Shown here in pieces: positions 1 through 7,623 of a DNA stretch of 40,593 bases. Numbering within the stretch: position 1 is the stretch's first letter; each line of letters opens with the position of its first letter. Location: positions 1 to 40,593 of the forward strand of contig JAPOYV010000002.1 of NCBI GenBank assembly GCA_026706385.1, in the 5' to 3' direction. Below the pieces are notes generated by a model. It worked only from the letters and a program-made list of their open reading frames with translations. It did no database searches and was not told the origin of the DNA. Position numbers and translations under genes: made by a program. The stretch is from Gammaproteobacteria bacterium (lineage in GTDB: Bacteria > Pseudomonadota > Gammaproteobacteria > Pseudomonadales > Azotimanducaceae).

Positions 1-448
1 GACTCCCGATGAATAGGGCGATGTTTCTTCCAGTGCGGGTACTGCGCCGCGTCGGCCTGACCGACGACGTCAAGCTATCAAGCGACATCGAAAACCGACC
101 CGGTGGCGACACTGGAAACTGACCCAGCTGCGGGTCGTGTCGTTGACGGGTAGTGCGCGGGCCGGCGGCGGCACGTGGCACGGCGCTGGCGGGGTTGTCC
201 ACGCCTTGTCCATGGCGCCGTTCCCCTTCGATCCAAGAGGCGCCTTGGTCAAGGGGTGGGCAACCCCTCGTCGACCTCGCCGCGTGCAACGCCCAATCAC
301 GCCGAAGGCCGAAGCCTGCGCCACCGGTTCCGGATGAAATGGGCGATGTTCCGTTCGGGGTCGGGCCGACACGAATGAAAAGGGCGATGTTCGCTTTTGG
401 TGTGGGCGACGACGTCCACACCGCCGAGGTCCGACGTGCTCAACAACG
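1..448. other. Non-coding left flank with short repeats, possible mobile-element end
   Basis: I find no convincing gene here; the open frames are arginine/proline-rich GC artefacts. Two kinds of repeat are present. A 24-bp unit occurs twice in tandem at 83-106 and 107-130, with 17 of 24 positions equal and a shared GAAAAC/GAAACT then GACCC core. A second unit containing GGGCGATGTT occurs near 16, 341 and 382, each time preceded by a GATGAA-like or AATGAA-like sequence. Multiple short end repeats of the GAAAACTGACCC type are familiar from IS21-family termini, so this may be the end of a decayed element. No transposase is visible, so that reading is inference. Confidence 0.35.
83..130. repeat. 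Tandem imperfect 24-bp repeat, two copies
   Basis: The copies are 83-106 and 107-130 and both begin CGACA, followed by a GGAAACTGACCC-like core. They are directly adjacent, match at 17 of 24 positions and resemble the reiterated end repeats of IS21-type elements. Only the repetition itself is certain. Confidence 0.5.
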
Positions 449-1216
449 CTAGCCGCGTTCTCCGCCCTCGACGAGAATGCGCGCACCGAACACGGTGTCC
501 GAGTCCCGACTGAAGTCGCCGTGCAGAACGAGAGCGTAGAGCCCGGGACGATCTTCGAGGAACTTGGCGACGTCCCCGGCAAACGGGCGATCCACATCCG
601 TTGGCGTCACGAACTCAATGACGCCGCCGACAGGGGGACGGCAGATAAACCCTCGCACGCCGCGCAGGTCGTCGTCGTAAGCCGCATCGCACGGCAGCCC
701 GAAGCCAGTTTCGTAGACCCGCCGGGCGTGGTCCAGGTCACCGACGGCGACGATCACCCGCATGATCCCGGAAAGGCCGCTTGTGCTCGGTGACGTTTCT
801 CCCGCGAACGACTTGACCGGGTAGACACGAATCAGAACGCCATCCGTTGAGTTCGGGTGCACATCGCGACCACCGGCGCCGGCCATCCGCGGCAGCACGT
901 TCAAGCCCCGCTCGGCGAGGCCAACGGCTTCCCGGTCGGGGTCCGGGGCTTCGAGCATCATGGCGAACAACCCTTCGCCGCGTCGCTCGAGGAAGCGGGA
1001 CAGGCTTTGCGACAGGGGCGCCTTGGGGTCGGCCGGCGACATCAACTCGATGTTGCTGCCGCCCGCGGGAACGCACATCGCGAGTTTGGCGCCGAGGCTC
1101 TCGACGCTGCCGGGCGACAGGTCGACCACGGGAAGGCCGTAATCTCGCCGAAAGGTCTCAACGCAGCGCTCGAAATCGTGCGTCGCGATCGCGACGCGCG
1201 GCATGCTCGTGATCAT
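449..1216 (-). CDS. VOC family protein with two glyoxalase-fold domains
   Basis: About 255 residues forming two vicinal-oxygen-chelate modules. The first starts at RVAIATHDFERCVETF and the second at MRVIVAVGDLDHARRVYE, each with the usual domain opening of a beta strand followed by an alpha helix. The family covers glyoxalases, extradiol dioxygenases and resistance proteins; the substrate cannot be read here. I start at the ATG at 1216 because GAGGACAGG lies just upstream. An ATG 33 bases further out lacks an obvious ribosome site, and MPRVAI at 1204 is a third option. It is the last gene of a minus-strand run and lies 40 bp beyond the broken PQQ gene. Confidence 0.8.
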   Translation of the reverse strand: MITSMPRVAIATHDFERCVETFRRDYGLPVVDLSPGSVESLGAKLAMCVPAGGSNIELMSPADPKAPLSQSLSRFLERRGEGLFAMMLEAPDPDREAVGLAERGLNVLPRMAGAGGRDVHPNSTDGVLIRVYPVKSFAGETSPSTSGLSGIMRVIVAVGDLDHARRVYETGFGLPCDAAYDDDLRGVRGFICRPPVGGVIEFVTPTDVDRPFAGDVAKFLEDRPGLYALVLHGDFSRDSDTVFGARILVEGGERG

Positions 1217-1256
1217 CCTGTCCTCGTGTCCCGACCCGGTCGACAGCATCGGGAGT

Positions 1257-1747
1257 CTACGCCGTCATCCGTAGCTCGTCCCGACGAACGACCTCCGTGC
1301 CGCAGATGAGATCGTGCAGGCAGCGGCGCTTGGCGCCGAAGATGAAGCCTTGGTCGACGACGGCGATCAGCCCGGGCCAGCGCTGCCGATCTGGTCCTCG
1401 AGCGCGTAGTCCCAGCGGACGCAGCCGGTCTCGCGATCCAGCGCGACCAGTCCGCGGCCAGCACCGACGAAAATCGTGTCCTCGGTGACCAAGGGCATGG
1501 ACCGCGAATGCTCCGACGCGAGCGCGTACGACCATTTCAAGGCGAGGCTCGAGACGTTGGCGGCGTCGATGCGCGTCCGCGCGGGCCCTTGATGGCGCGT
1601 ATTGCGTGGATCTATGCCCCAGCCGACGGACTGGATTCGCTCGAGACCGGGCGCCGGGAGGGCCTCCGGGCAGACGGCGCACACGGGCTGCGACGTGATC
1701 GCGGCAACCGCCAAGAGCGACCGCAAGGCCTTTCGCCCCCGTGTCAC
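1257..1747 (-). pseudogene. Truncated, frameshifted PQQ-type beta-propeller gene (polyvinyl-alcohol dehydrogenase-like)
   Basis: The first frame (1747 to 1367) encodes a signal-like start, then GWGIDPRNTRHQ, NVSSLALKW and GLVALDRETGCVRWDY, which is the N-terminal pattern of PQQ-binding propellers such as polyvinyl-alcohol dehydrogenase. It stops at 1367, but the next minus-strand frame carries on with IAVVDQGFIFGAKRRCLHDL before stopping at 1257. The two parts join sensibly if one frameshift occurred near 1370-1390. Family members run to several hundred residues, and only about 160 remain. The GTG start overlaps the stop of the upstream hydrolase by 4 bases, so it was once translated in that operon. 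A sequencing error could explain the frameshift but not the missing C-terminal part. Confidence 0.7.
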
Positions 1748-3144
1748 CGGCCCGTCCGCGCGAGGATCCAGTCCCGGATGCCATCCAGAACCGCGGGTGC
1801 CATGGTCTCTTCGAGCGCGCCGTACTCGTTCGGTAGACCGGTCGCCGCAGTCTGGAACAGGTGGTTCAAGCCGGGCAGTCGATGCGTCTCCACGTCGGTG
1901 TTCTCCGCATCGGCAAGGGCCGCCCGGATCGCCGGCAAATTCTGCTCCGCGTCCACCTGCACGTCGCGTTCGCCGTTCAGCGCCAGCACAGGGACGCGCG
2001 TGCGCGTCAACGCCGGTTGTGGATCATGGCGCAACAGCGCACGCATCGCCGGGGCAAGAGCCTGGGCCGCCGCCGCGCTCACCTGGGCGTCCTGCTGCTC
2101 TGATGGCGGCACGCCGTTGGCTTGCATCTGTTCGCGGACGATCGCTTCGACCTCCGGCGTCGCAGCGGCGGTCGACGCGTCCGACTTGAGAGTCGCGAAT
2201 AGCCGGTCCAGCAAGTCCAGCAGCCGTTCGCGGCGATCCGCGGGGAATCCCAAGGCCGCGTAGATGCGTTCGTTCTGGCGGCGCATCAACTCGTCGCCCG
2301 GTACGCCCGGTGCCGCCAGCAGCACGACGAAGCCAACATCGTCGCGACGGCTCGCCACCATGGGTGCCACGACACCGCCTTGGCTGTGGCCGATCAGGCC
2401 CACGCGGCCGATACGGGCATCGGCGCGCAGGAAATCGACACCGGCATTGGCATCGGCGGCGAAGTCCTCGAGGGTCGGCGGACTCGGATGCGCTTCGGAT
2501 TGACCCGTTCCGGCATCGTCCACGCGCAACACCGCGATCCCGGCGCGGCTCAGGTGGTCGGCGAGCACCCAGAACGGCTTGTGTCCGAAGAGCGTCTGGT
2601 CGCGATCCTGGAGGCCGCTCCCCGAGATCAGCAGGACGGCGGCAAACGGCCCCTCGCCCGCTGGAATTGTCAGCGTGCCGGCGAGCGTAACCGGGCCGCT
2701 CTCGAAGCGTACGTCCTCGCTCGCGTACGGGAACGGCGCGCGCGGCTCCTGGGGGCGTGACAACGCCACCGCTTGCCGGCCCAGCCGGAAGGGGAAAGTC
2801 GCGCCGCCCTGCTCGAAACGCCCGCGGATCTCGCCGCCTTCAAGGCGACCCCGGAACGTCGGCCGTCCGGGCACGCCGCGGATGGCGAACTCGACGCGTT
2901 GCCCGTCGTCGTCCGCAATGCCAACCGAGATCCCGGACAGCGGTAGTGCCACGGCCCCTTGCGCCGGGATGTCGATGGCTCCTTGCCATGCGTCCGCATC
3001 CTGCTCGAGCACGATCTTCACCTGCAGTGGTGCGCCGGGGATCTCGATGTGGCCTTCCCAACGGCCGTCGGCCTGGGCCATCGACTGCGTCGCCACGCCG
3101 AGTGCCGCCAGGCCCGCCACCCAGCGGGACAGGTTCTTGATCAT
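1744..3144 (-). CDS. Secreted alpha/beta hydrolase
   Basis: The protein has 466 residues. An N-terminal signal peptide ends near ATQSMAQA (residues 16-24). Residues 25-125 are a beta-rich N-domain of the kind found in DUF3887/serine-aminopeptidase-like hydrolases. The hydrolase domain carries the nucleophile elbow GHSQGG (Ser254), the acid in GERDVQVD (Asp394) and the base in GLNHLF (His428), so the triad looks complete. The likely role is a periplasmic esterase or peptidase; the substrate is unknown. The gene sits 31 bp after the DNA-glycosylase-like gene and its stop overlaps the GTG of the PQQ remnant, suggesting one transcript. Confidence 0.85.
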   Translation of the reverse strand: MIKNLSRWVAGLAALGVATQSMAQADGRWEGHIEIPGAPLQVKIVLEQDADAWQGAIDIPAQGAVALPLSGISVGIADDDGQRVEFAIRGVPGRPTFRGRLEGGEIRGRFEQGGATFPFRLGRQAVALSRPQEPRAPFPYASEDVRFESGPVTLAGTLTIPAGEGPFAAVLLISGSGLQDRDQTLFGHKPFWVLADHLSRAGIAVLRVDDAGTGQSEAHPSPPTLEDFAADANAGVDFLRADARIGRVGLIGHSQGGVVAPMVASRRDDVGFVVLLAAPGVPGDELMRRQNERIYAALGFPADRRERLLDLLDRLFATLKSDASTAAATPEVEAIVREQMQANGVPPSEQQDAQVSAAAAQALAPAMRALLRHDPQPALTRTRVPVLALNGERDVQVDAEQNLPAIRAALADAENTDVETHRLPGLNHLFQTAATGLPNEYGALEETMAPAVLDGIRDWILARTGR

Positions 3145-3175
3145 GGTCTTCCCGCGCGCCCCGTTCCGGCGAAGG

Positions 3176-3856
3176 TTACATCCAGGGACCGAGTTCGGTT
3201 AGCGCCGTCTGCTCGAGCAGGTAGCGGTTGTTCTCCGCCAAGGCCGCGCGCTGGATTCTCTTCAACGCTGTCCCCGGCGAGCAGTCCGCGAAACCGTCCG
3301 GCCCCGCCTCGACATGGCCCCACATGTGCTGCAAGGCGTTGCGTAGATTCCCGGCGGACGGTGGCTTGTGCAGCCAGGCCACCAGTTCGACGGCGAGTTC
3401 GTCGATCTCGCCGCGCGGGAGCGCACTGACGCGAACGCCGAGACCGCGGTACGCCGACTGGCTCCGCGCCAGCACCGAGTACTTGTGATGGGCCCACAGT
3501 TCCTGCGCCGACTTCGGCAACGGAATGCGGCCCCGCCGCTCATCGGCGTACTTATCCGCCAGCAAGCCGAACTGCGCGCCCGGCTCGTCGATGAACGTCG
3601 TCGGCCAGCGGCCAGGCGCACGCCGCAGTCGCACCGGCGTGCGATCCCGATAGCCGCGGAACGCCATTTCCGCCGCGAGTAGGCGATGGCGCATCGCGCA
3701 GGCCCAACCGAGGCCGGCCCAGCGCTTCACCTCCGGATGCGCGGCATAGCCGTTCAGGCCGCCGGTCGTGACGGCCACGACGCCGTGCAGTTCACGGTGC
3801 TCGCCGAGCAGCCGCTGACGGTCGAGGTAGCCGGGATGGATGTCCCAGACCCGCAT
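3176..3856 (-). CDS. Pyrimidine dimer DNA glycosylase-like domain fused to DUF1722
   Basis: The protein has 226 residues in two parts. Residues 1-75 match the endonuclease V/pyrimidine dimer glycosylase family: MRVWDIHPGYLDRQ, then GEHREL with Arg21 and Glu22 aligned to T4 endoV Arg22 and Glu23, and RHRLLAAEMAFRG. Residues 115-225 look like DUF1722 (the YbgA family): ELWAHHKYSVLARSQ, YRGLG and LRNALQHMWG. T4 endoV uses Thr2 as the N-terminal nucleophile; here residue 2 is Arg, so glycosylase chemistry is not assured. YbgA-type domains often occur near photolyase genes, which fits a UV-damage role. The gene lies 6 bp after the GPH transporter, but a functional link is unclear. Confidence 0.7.
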   Translation of the reverse strand: MRVWDIHPGYLDRQRLLGEHRELHGVVAVTTGGLNGYAAHPEVKRWAGLGWACAMRHRLLAAEMAFRGYRDRTPVRLRRAPGRWPTTFIDEPGAQFGLLADKYADERRGRIPLPKSAQELWAHHKYSVLARSQSAYRGLGVRVSALPRGEIDELAVELVAWLHKPPSAGNLRNALQHMWGHVEAGPDGFADCSPGTALKRIQRAALAENNRYLLEQTALTELGPWM

Positions 3857-3862
3857 GGACCG

Positions 3863-5362
3863 TCAACCGCCTTCGAGGCCCGCCGCGACTTGGCGAGGAT
3901 CCGCGCGCGCCGCTCGGCGCACTTCGAGAACCGCCATGATCTCGTCGTGTCGCGCGCGGTTGAGATTGTAGAGCGCCATGAACAGCATGCCGCTGAAGAC
4001 GATGATCCAGTACAGCGGGCCGGTCATGAACAGGAGCCCGTTCAAGACCTCTGGCGTCAGGGTTTCCGCGGAGGCGTCCTCCGGGAAGTCGATGATCTCC
4101 AATCCGAAGCCGCCGACCAGGCCACCGATGCCGACCGTCGCCTTGATCGCGAAGGAGCGAATGGAGAACACCACGCCCTCGGCACGGCGGCCGGTCTTGT
4201 ACTCGAACTCGTCGGCGACATCGACCAACTGCGAGTCTATGGCGATCGGCACGACGGGCAGCGCGAGCAGACCGATCAGCAAGCTGCCGAACAGCATCGG
4301 GACCAGCCACACCGAGTCGTTGTCCGGGAACCAACCGACCATGCGCAGGAAGTGCGGCAAGCCGACGAAGGTCGCGCAGACGATGCAGGTGTAGACCACG
4401 GTCATCTTCTTGTCGAGTACGCGTGTCAAGTAGCTCGCGAGCGGTATAGCCACCAGGATTCCCGGGATGGCGACGAAGCGCTGCAACGTCAGCGTCTCGG
4501 TGGAAAGCTCGTAGCAGTAGATGAACGTGTAGGTCGCGACAACGGCGAGGATTCCGCCGGAAGTGGCCATCACCAACCAGGCGGCGCAGACAGAGATGTA
4601 CGAGCGACTCTTGATCAGCACCAACAGGTCGCGCAAATAGGCTGCGACGCGGACCTTCTCCCGGTCGACGCGGTGGAGGTTGGGGATCTGATTCCGCGTG
4701 CCGATGACGCAGATGAGCAGCGTTGTCGCGATCCACGCCGCGCCGAAGAGAGCGAGCACCGGATACTGGTCCGGATTCAGGAGGCCGTTTTCGTGCTCGC
4801 CCGTGGACGGGAAGATCGCCACGAGGACGAAAACGCCGAGTGCGGCGCTGGCCGCCAAGCCGGCCACCGAGTTGTAGCCGAATACCGACGTGCGCTCGTG
4901 GTAGTCGTCCGTCAACTCGGCGCCAAGAGCGTCGTGGGGGATCGCATAGAACGTCTTGCCGAGCCGCAGCAGCACCATTGTGCCGAGGAACCACCAGAAG
5001 TACTGCAACTCGCTCAAGTCCGCTGGCGGTGCATACATCAGGTAGAAGGCCAAGGCGAGGGGCAGGACGGCGAGCAGCATGAACGGGTGGCGGCGCCCCC
5101 AGCGGGAGCGGAAATTGTCCGTTAGCGAACCGACGAGGGGATCGGAGACGGCGTCGACGACGCTCGCCACGAAGAACACCATGCCGCACAGCCACGGGTC
5201 GACACCCAGGACCTGGTTGTAGAACACCATCGTGGCGATGCCGGCGGCACCGATCATCGCCTCTTCGAGCGCGCCGCTCGAGAAGGCCAGCTTGGTGCCG
5301 AGCGAGACCTTGCCGCGAGGGGCCGGCGGCGTTGCTGTCGTTGACGTCACGCCGGTCGGCAT
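3863..5362 (-). CDS. GPH-family (MFS_2) sugar:cation symporter-like transporter
   Basis: The protein has 499 residues with about 12 hydrophobic segments. The signature loop DAVSDPLVGSLTD followed by SRWGRRHPFM is diagnostic of the glycoside-pentoside-hexuronide:cation symporter family (MelB type). GPH carriers in marine and environmental bacteria often sit with degradation genes rather than sugar genes. The substrate cannot be told from sequence. The start at 5362 gives a short hydrophilic Pro/Thr-rich tail before the first helix. The gene lies 24 bp downstream of the nitroreductase and 6 bp upstream of the glycosylase/DUF1722 gene, so it is probably co-transcribed with both. Confidence 0.85.
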   Translation of the reverse strand: MPTGVTSTTATPPAPRGKVSLGTKLAFSSGALEEAMIGAAGIATMVFYNQVLGVDPWLCGMVFFVASVVDAVSDPLVGSLTDNFRSRWGRRHPFMLLAVLPLALAFYLMYAPPADLSELQYFWWFLGTMVLLRLGKTFYAIPHDALGAELTDDYHERTSVFGYNSVAGLAASAALGVFVLVAIFPSTGEHENGLLNPDQYPVLALFGAAWIATTLLICVIGTRNQIPNLHRVDREKVRVAAYLRDLLVLIKSRSYISVCAAWLVMATSGGILAVVATYTFIYCYELSTETLTLQRFVAIPGILVAIPLASYLTRVLDKKMTVVYTCIVCATFVGLPHFLRMVGWFPDNDSVWLVPMLFGSLLIGLLALPVVPIAIDSQLVDVADEFEYKTGRRAEGVVFSIRSFAIKATVGIGGLVGGFGLEIIDFPEDASAETLTPEVLNGLLFMTGPLYWIIVFSGMLFMALYNLNRARHDEIMAVLEVRRAARADPRQVAAGLEGG

Positions 5363-5386
5363 GGCGCTATCTCGCCGGGGTGGTAC

Positions 5387-6016
5387 CTAATTCCAGCGGT
5401 CCCAGCGCACGGTCTGCTCCACGGGCAATCGCGTCACCGGGCCGAATCGGCCCATCGGGTAGCCGACCGGGATCAGGCAATACGCTTCCATATTGTCCGG
5501 CAAGGCCAGGACTTCGCGGGCGGCCGCGCGGTTCGACAGCCCCAGCGTCGTCGGCGCGGCGCCGAGCCCAACGGCGCGGGCCGCCAGCAACAGGTTCTGC
5601 ACCGCGGGCCACACGGAGCCACCGGCACCCGCCGACTGGCCGGTGACCGGCTGCGGGAACTCATAGCAGGCGATGACGAGGGCAGGAATGTCCTGCATGT
5701 GCTCGGCTTGCCAGAGCACGGCGTCGAGCATGCGGACGCGCTTGTCTGTGGCCTGGTGCGGCAGCGCCGCGGCACGCCCCGAGTCCGGCGCCGCGTAGCG
5801 CGTGACTGCCGCCTTGTTGAGTTCAGCAAGCCGTTCCCGCTGCTCCGCGTCGCGCACGATGATCCAGCGCACGCCCTGCGCATTGGAGCCTGTCGGCCCC
5901 TGGTTGCCGGCATCGACGATCTTCAGCAGCAACTCCTCCGGCACGGGGTCCGGCTTCAGTCGCCGCATCGCGCGGCAGTTGTACATGATTTCGAAGATGC
6001 CGGGCTCGTCGGCCAT
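5387..6016 (-). CDS. Nitroreductase-family FMN oxidoreductase
   Basis: The protein has 209 residues, the usual length for a single-domain nitroreductase. The start FEIMYNCRAMRRLKPDPVP matches the family opening, where an R-S/A-x-R motif contacts the FMN phosphate. NQGPTGSNAQGVRWIIV is the second flavin-binding stretch, and AVGLGAAPTTLG near residue 148 is the C-terminal conserved glycine region. Members reduce nitroaromatics, quinones or enoates using NAD(P)H. The substrate is unknown. It follows the avidin-like gene by 49 bp and precedes the GPH transporter. Confidence 0.85.
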   Translation of the reverse strand: MADEPGIFEIMYNCRAMRRLKPDPVPEELLLKIVDAGNQGPTGSNAQGVRWIIVRDAEQRERLAELNKAAVTRYAAPDSGRAAALPHQATDKRVRMLDAVLWQAEHMQDIPALVIACYEFPQPVTGQSAGAGGSVWPAVQNLLLAARAVGLGAAPTTLGLSNRAAAREVLALPDNMEAYCLIPVGYPMGRFGPVTRLPVEQTVRWDRWN

Positions 6017-6065
6017 TCCTAGCTCCCTGGATCAAAACCCGCGCCGAACATACCACGCCGCACCA

Positions 6066-6419
6066 TTAGCGACGCCTTTCGAAGCGGTCGGCATTCACGA
6101 GGAAGGTATTCCACGGCTGCGTCGCCTTGGTCCGCCCACTGTCCTCGAACGCTCGCGCCAGCACCCAGACGGTGTGTAGGACACCCTCTTCCAGGCGACC
6201 GGTGAAGTTGGAAATGGAGCCCAAGTTGTCGTCTTCGTCGACGAAGTTCACCGCGAACGCGACCAACGACCCGTTGACCACGCCGGCCACGGGATAGCTT
6301 CGGTCCCTCGCTGCCCGACCCTTCGCGGAGACGAAACGGCCGCTGAACATGCCCTTGTCGATCCGTCCGATGCTGAGCACGGAGCCGTTCTGGTTCTCCC
6401 AATCGCCGCTGAGTTCCAT
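6066..6419 (-). CDS. Avidin-family biotin-binding protein
   Basis: The 117-residue protein aligns end to end with the streptavidin barrel. WENQNGS (7-13) matches WYNQLGS. Against the streptavidin pocket I read N9 (N23), S13 (S27), F29 (Y43), S31 (S45), F59 (W79), S68 (S88), S70 (T90), F72 (W92), W85 (W108), W103 (W120) and D111 (D128). Most hydrogen-bonding residues are therefore kept, including the Asp that contacts the biotin ureido group, while two tryptophans are Phe; avidin also has Phe79 at the W92 position. An ATG at 6458 would add 13 residues that do not form a convincing signal peptide, so export is uncertain. Its 5-prime end lies back to back with the SDR gene. Confidence 0.8.
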   Translation of the reverse strand: MELSGDWENQNGSVLSIGRIDKGMFSGRFVSAKGRAARDRSYPVAGVVNGSLVAFAVNFVDEDDNLGSISNFTGRLEEGVLHTVWVLARAFEDSGRTKATQPWNTFLVNADRFERRR

Positions 6420-6462
6420 CACACTACGCGCCCTCGTCGCGAGAAGAAGGGACAGCATAGCG

Positions 6463-7161
6463 ATGGCAAGGCCAGTGTGCTTGGTAACGGGGGTCGGACC
6501 GGGAACCGGGGCGGCGATCGTACGGCGCTTCGCGGGCGACTACGCGGTGGCCATGCTGGCCCGCAGCGTCGAGCGCTTAGACGAACTCGCCGACGAGATG
6601 GCCAACGCCCACGCCTTCGCCTGCGACGTCACCGATGGCGATGCGCTCTCGGATGTCGTCGCCCGCGTCACCGACGAACTCGGGGCACCCGAAGTCGTCG
6701 TCCACAACGCGGTGGGCGGCGCCTTCGGGGAGTTCATGGACATCGCGCCGGAGGTCCTCGAGCGCAACTTCGCCGTGAACACCCTCGCGCTGCTGCGCCT
6801 CGGTCAACTGGTCGCGCCGGCCATGGTGGCGCGCGGCTCCGGCGCCATCATCTGCACGGGCAACACGGCCGCGTACCGCGGCAAGCCGACGTTCGCCGGC
6901 TTTGCGCCCACCAAGGCGGCACAGCGCATCCTCGCCGAGTCCATGGCCCGGTCGCTGGGGCCGAAAGGCGTTCACGTCGGCTATGTCGCCATCGATGCGG
7001 TGATCGACTTGGCCTGGACTCGTCGGCGGTCGCCGAACCGGCCGGACGACTTCTACTGCAAGCCCGCCGACATCGCGGGCGAAGTGTGGCACCTGGCACA
7101 CCAGCCAAAGAGCGCGTGGAGTTTCGACGTGACGATTCGGCCGTTCGGGGAGAACTGGTAG
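6463..7161 (+). CDS. SDR-family oxidoreductase lacking the catalytic tyrosine
   Basis: The protein has 232 residues with a Rossmann fold. The nucleotide loop TGVGPGTG is at 9-16, HNAVGG at 81-86 and NTLAL at 106-110. The usual YxxxK is FAPTK, so the catalytic Tyr is Phe147 while Lys151 remains, and the Ser region reads CTGNTAA. A known SDR subgroup with a FAPxK motif and a following GPKGIHV-like stretch also lacks the Tyr, so this is a subfamily trait rather than a single mutation. It may bind NAD(P) without classical dehydrogenase activity. I chose the ATG at 6463 because it begins right at the Rossmann strand. Confidence 0.8.
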   Translation: MARPVCLVTGVGPGTGAAIVRRFAGDYAVAMLARSVERLDELADEMANAHAFACDVTDGDALSDVVARVTDELGAPEVVVHNAVGGAFGEFMDIAPEVLERNFAVNTLALLRLGQLVAPAMVARGSGAIICTGNTAAYRGKPTFAGFAPTKAAQRILAESMARSLGPKGVHVGYVAIDAVIDLAWTRRRSPNRPDDFYCKPADIAGEVWHLAHQPKSAWSFDVTIRPFGENW

Positions 7162-7175
7162 GCGCGAGAGGCGTT

Positions 7176-7559
7176 TCAGTCGCGCAACGATGCGGCAATC
7201 CAGATCCGATTGCCGTCGGGATCGAGCACCGTGAAGTCGCGCGCGCCCCAAGGCTGGTCCGCCAGCTCGCGCAGAAAGACGAGCCCCGATTCGACGCAAC
7301 GCTTGCACAGGTCGTCGACGTCATCGACCGATCCGCGCATCGTGAACATGGCTTCGGACGGGCTCCGCACGGGCTCGCCCTCGAATCCGTTCTGGAGCAG
7401 ATGAATCTCGACATCGCCGAGCCTGACGATGGCGTAGTTCGCCTCGCCACTCTCGTCTGCGTTGACGTGGACTGGTGTGAAGCCGAGGTTGTCGGCGTAC
7501 CACCGTACGGCGGCGTTGACATCACCAACAGGGAAGACAGGGGCGGCTCGGGCGAACAT
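7176..7559 (-). CDS. VOC/glyoxalase-bleomycin resistance family protein
   Basis: The 127-residue single VOC domain starts PVFPVGDVNAAVRWYADNLGF and ends with DFTVLDPDGNRIWI, both hallmarks of the glyoxalase/bleomycin-resistance fold. A likely metal or ligand contact lies in EIHLLQN. Small stand-alone members are usually lyases, isomerases or drug-binding proteins; this one cannot be assigned a substrate. It ends 14 bp from the stop of the convergent SDR and lies 64 bp after the Eis-like gene. Confidence 0.85.
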   Translation of the reverse strand: MFARAAPVFPVGDVNAAVRWYADNLGFTPVHVNADESGEANYAIVRLGDVEIHLLQNGFEGEPVRSPSEAMFTMRGSVDDVDDLCKRCVESGLVFLRELADQPWGARDFTVLDPDGNRIWIAASLRD

Positions 7560-7623
7560 CAGGCGCCAGCGGTCCCGAGGCGTCCACCGTCAGCAGACGG
7601 TGAGCAAGCTCCTTCGGCGCGGA

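Noticed and set aside
3686-5125. A 479-codon plus-strand frame
   Set aside because: It is antisense to the GPH transporter and part of the glycosylase-like gene, with a low-complexity Asp/Arg/Gln composition.
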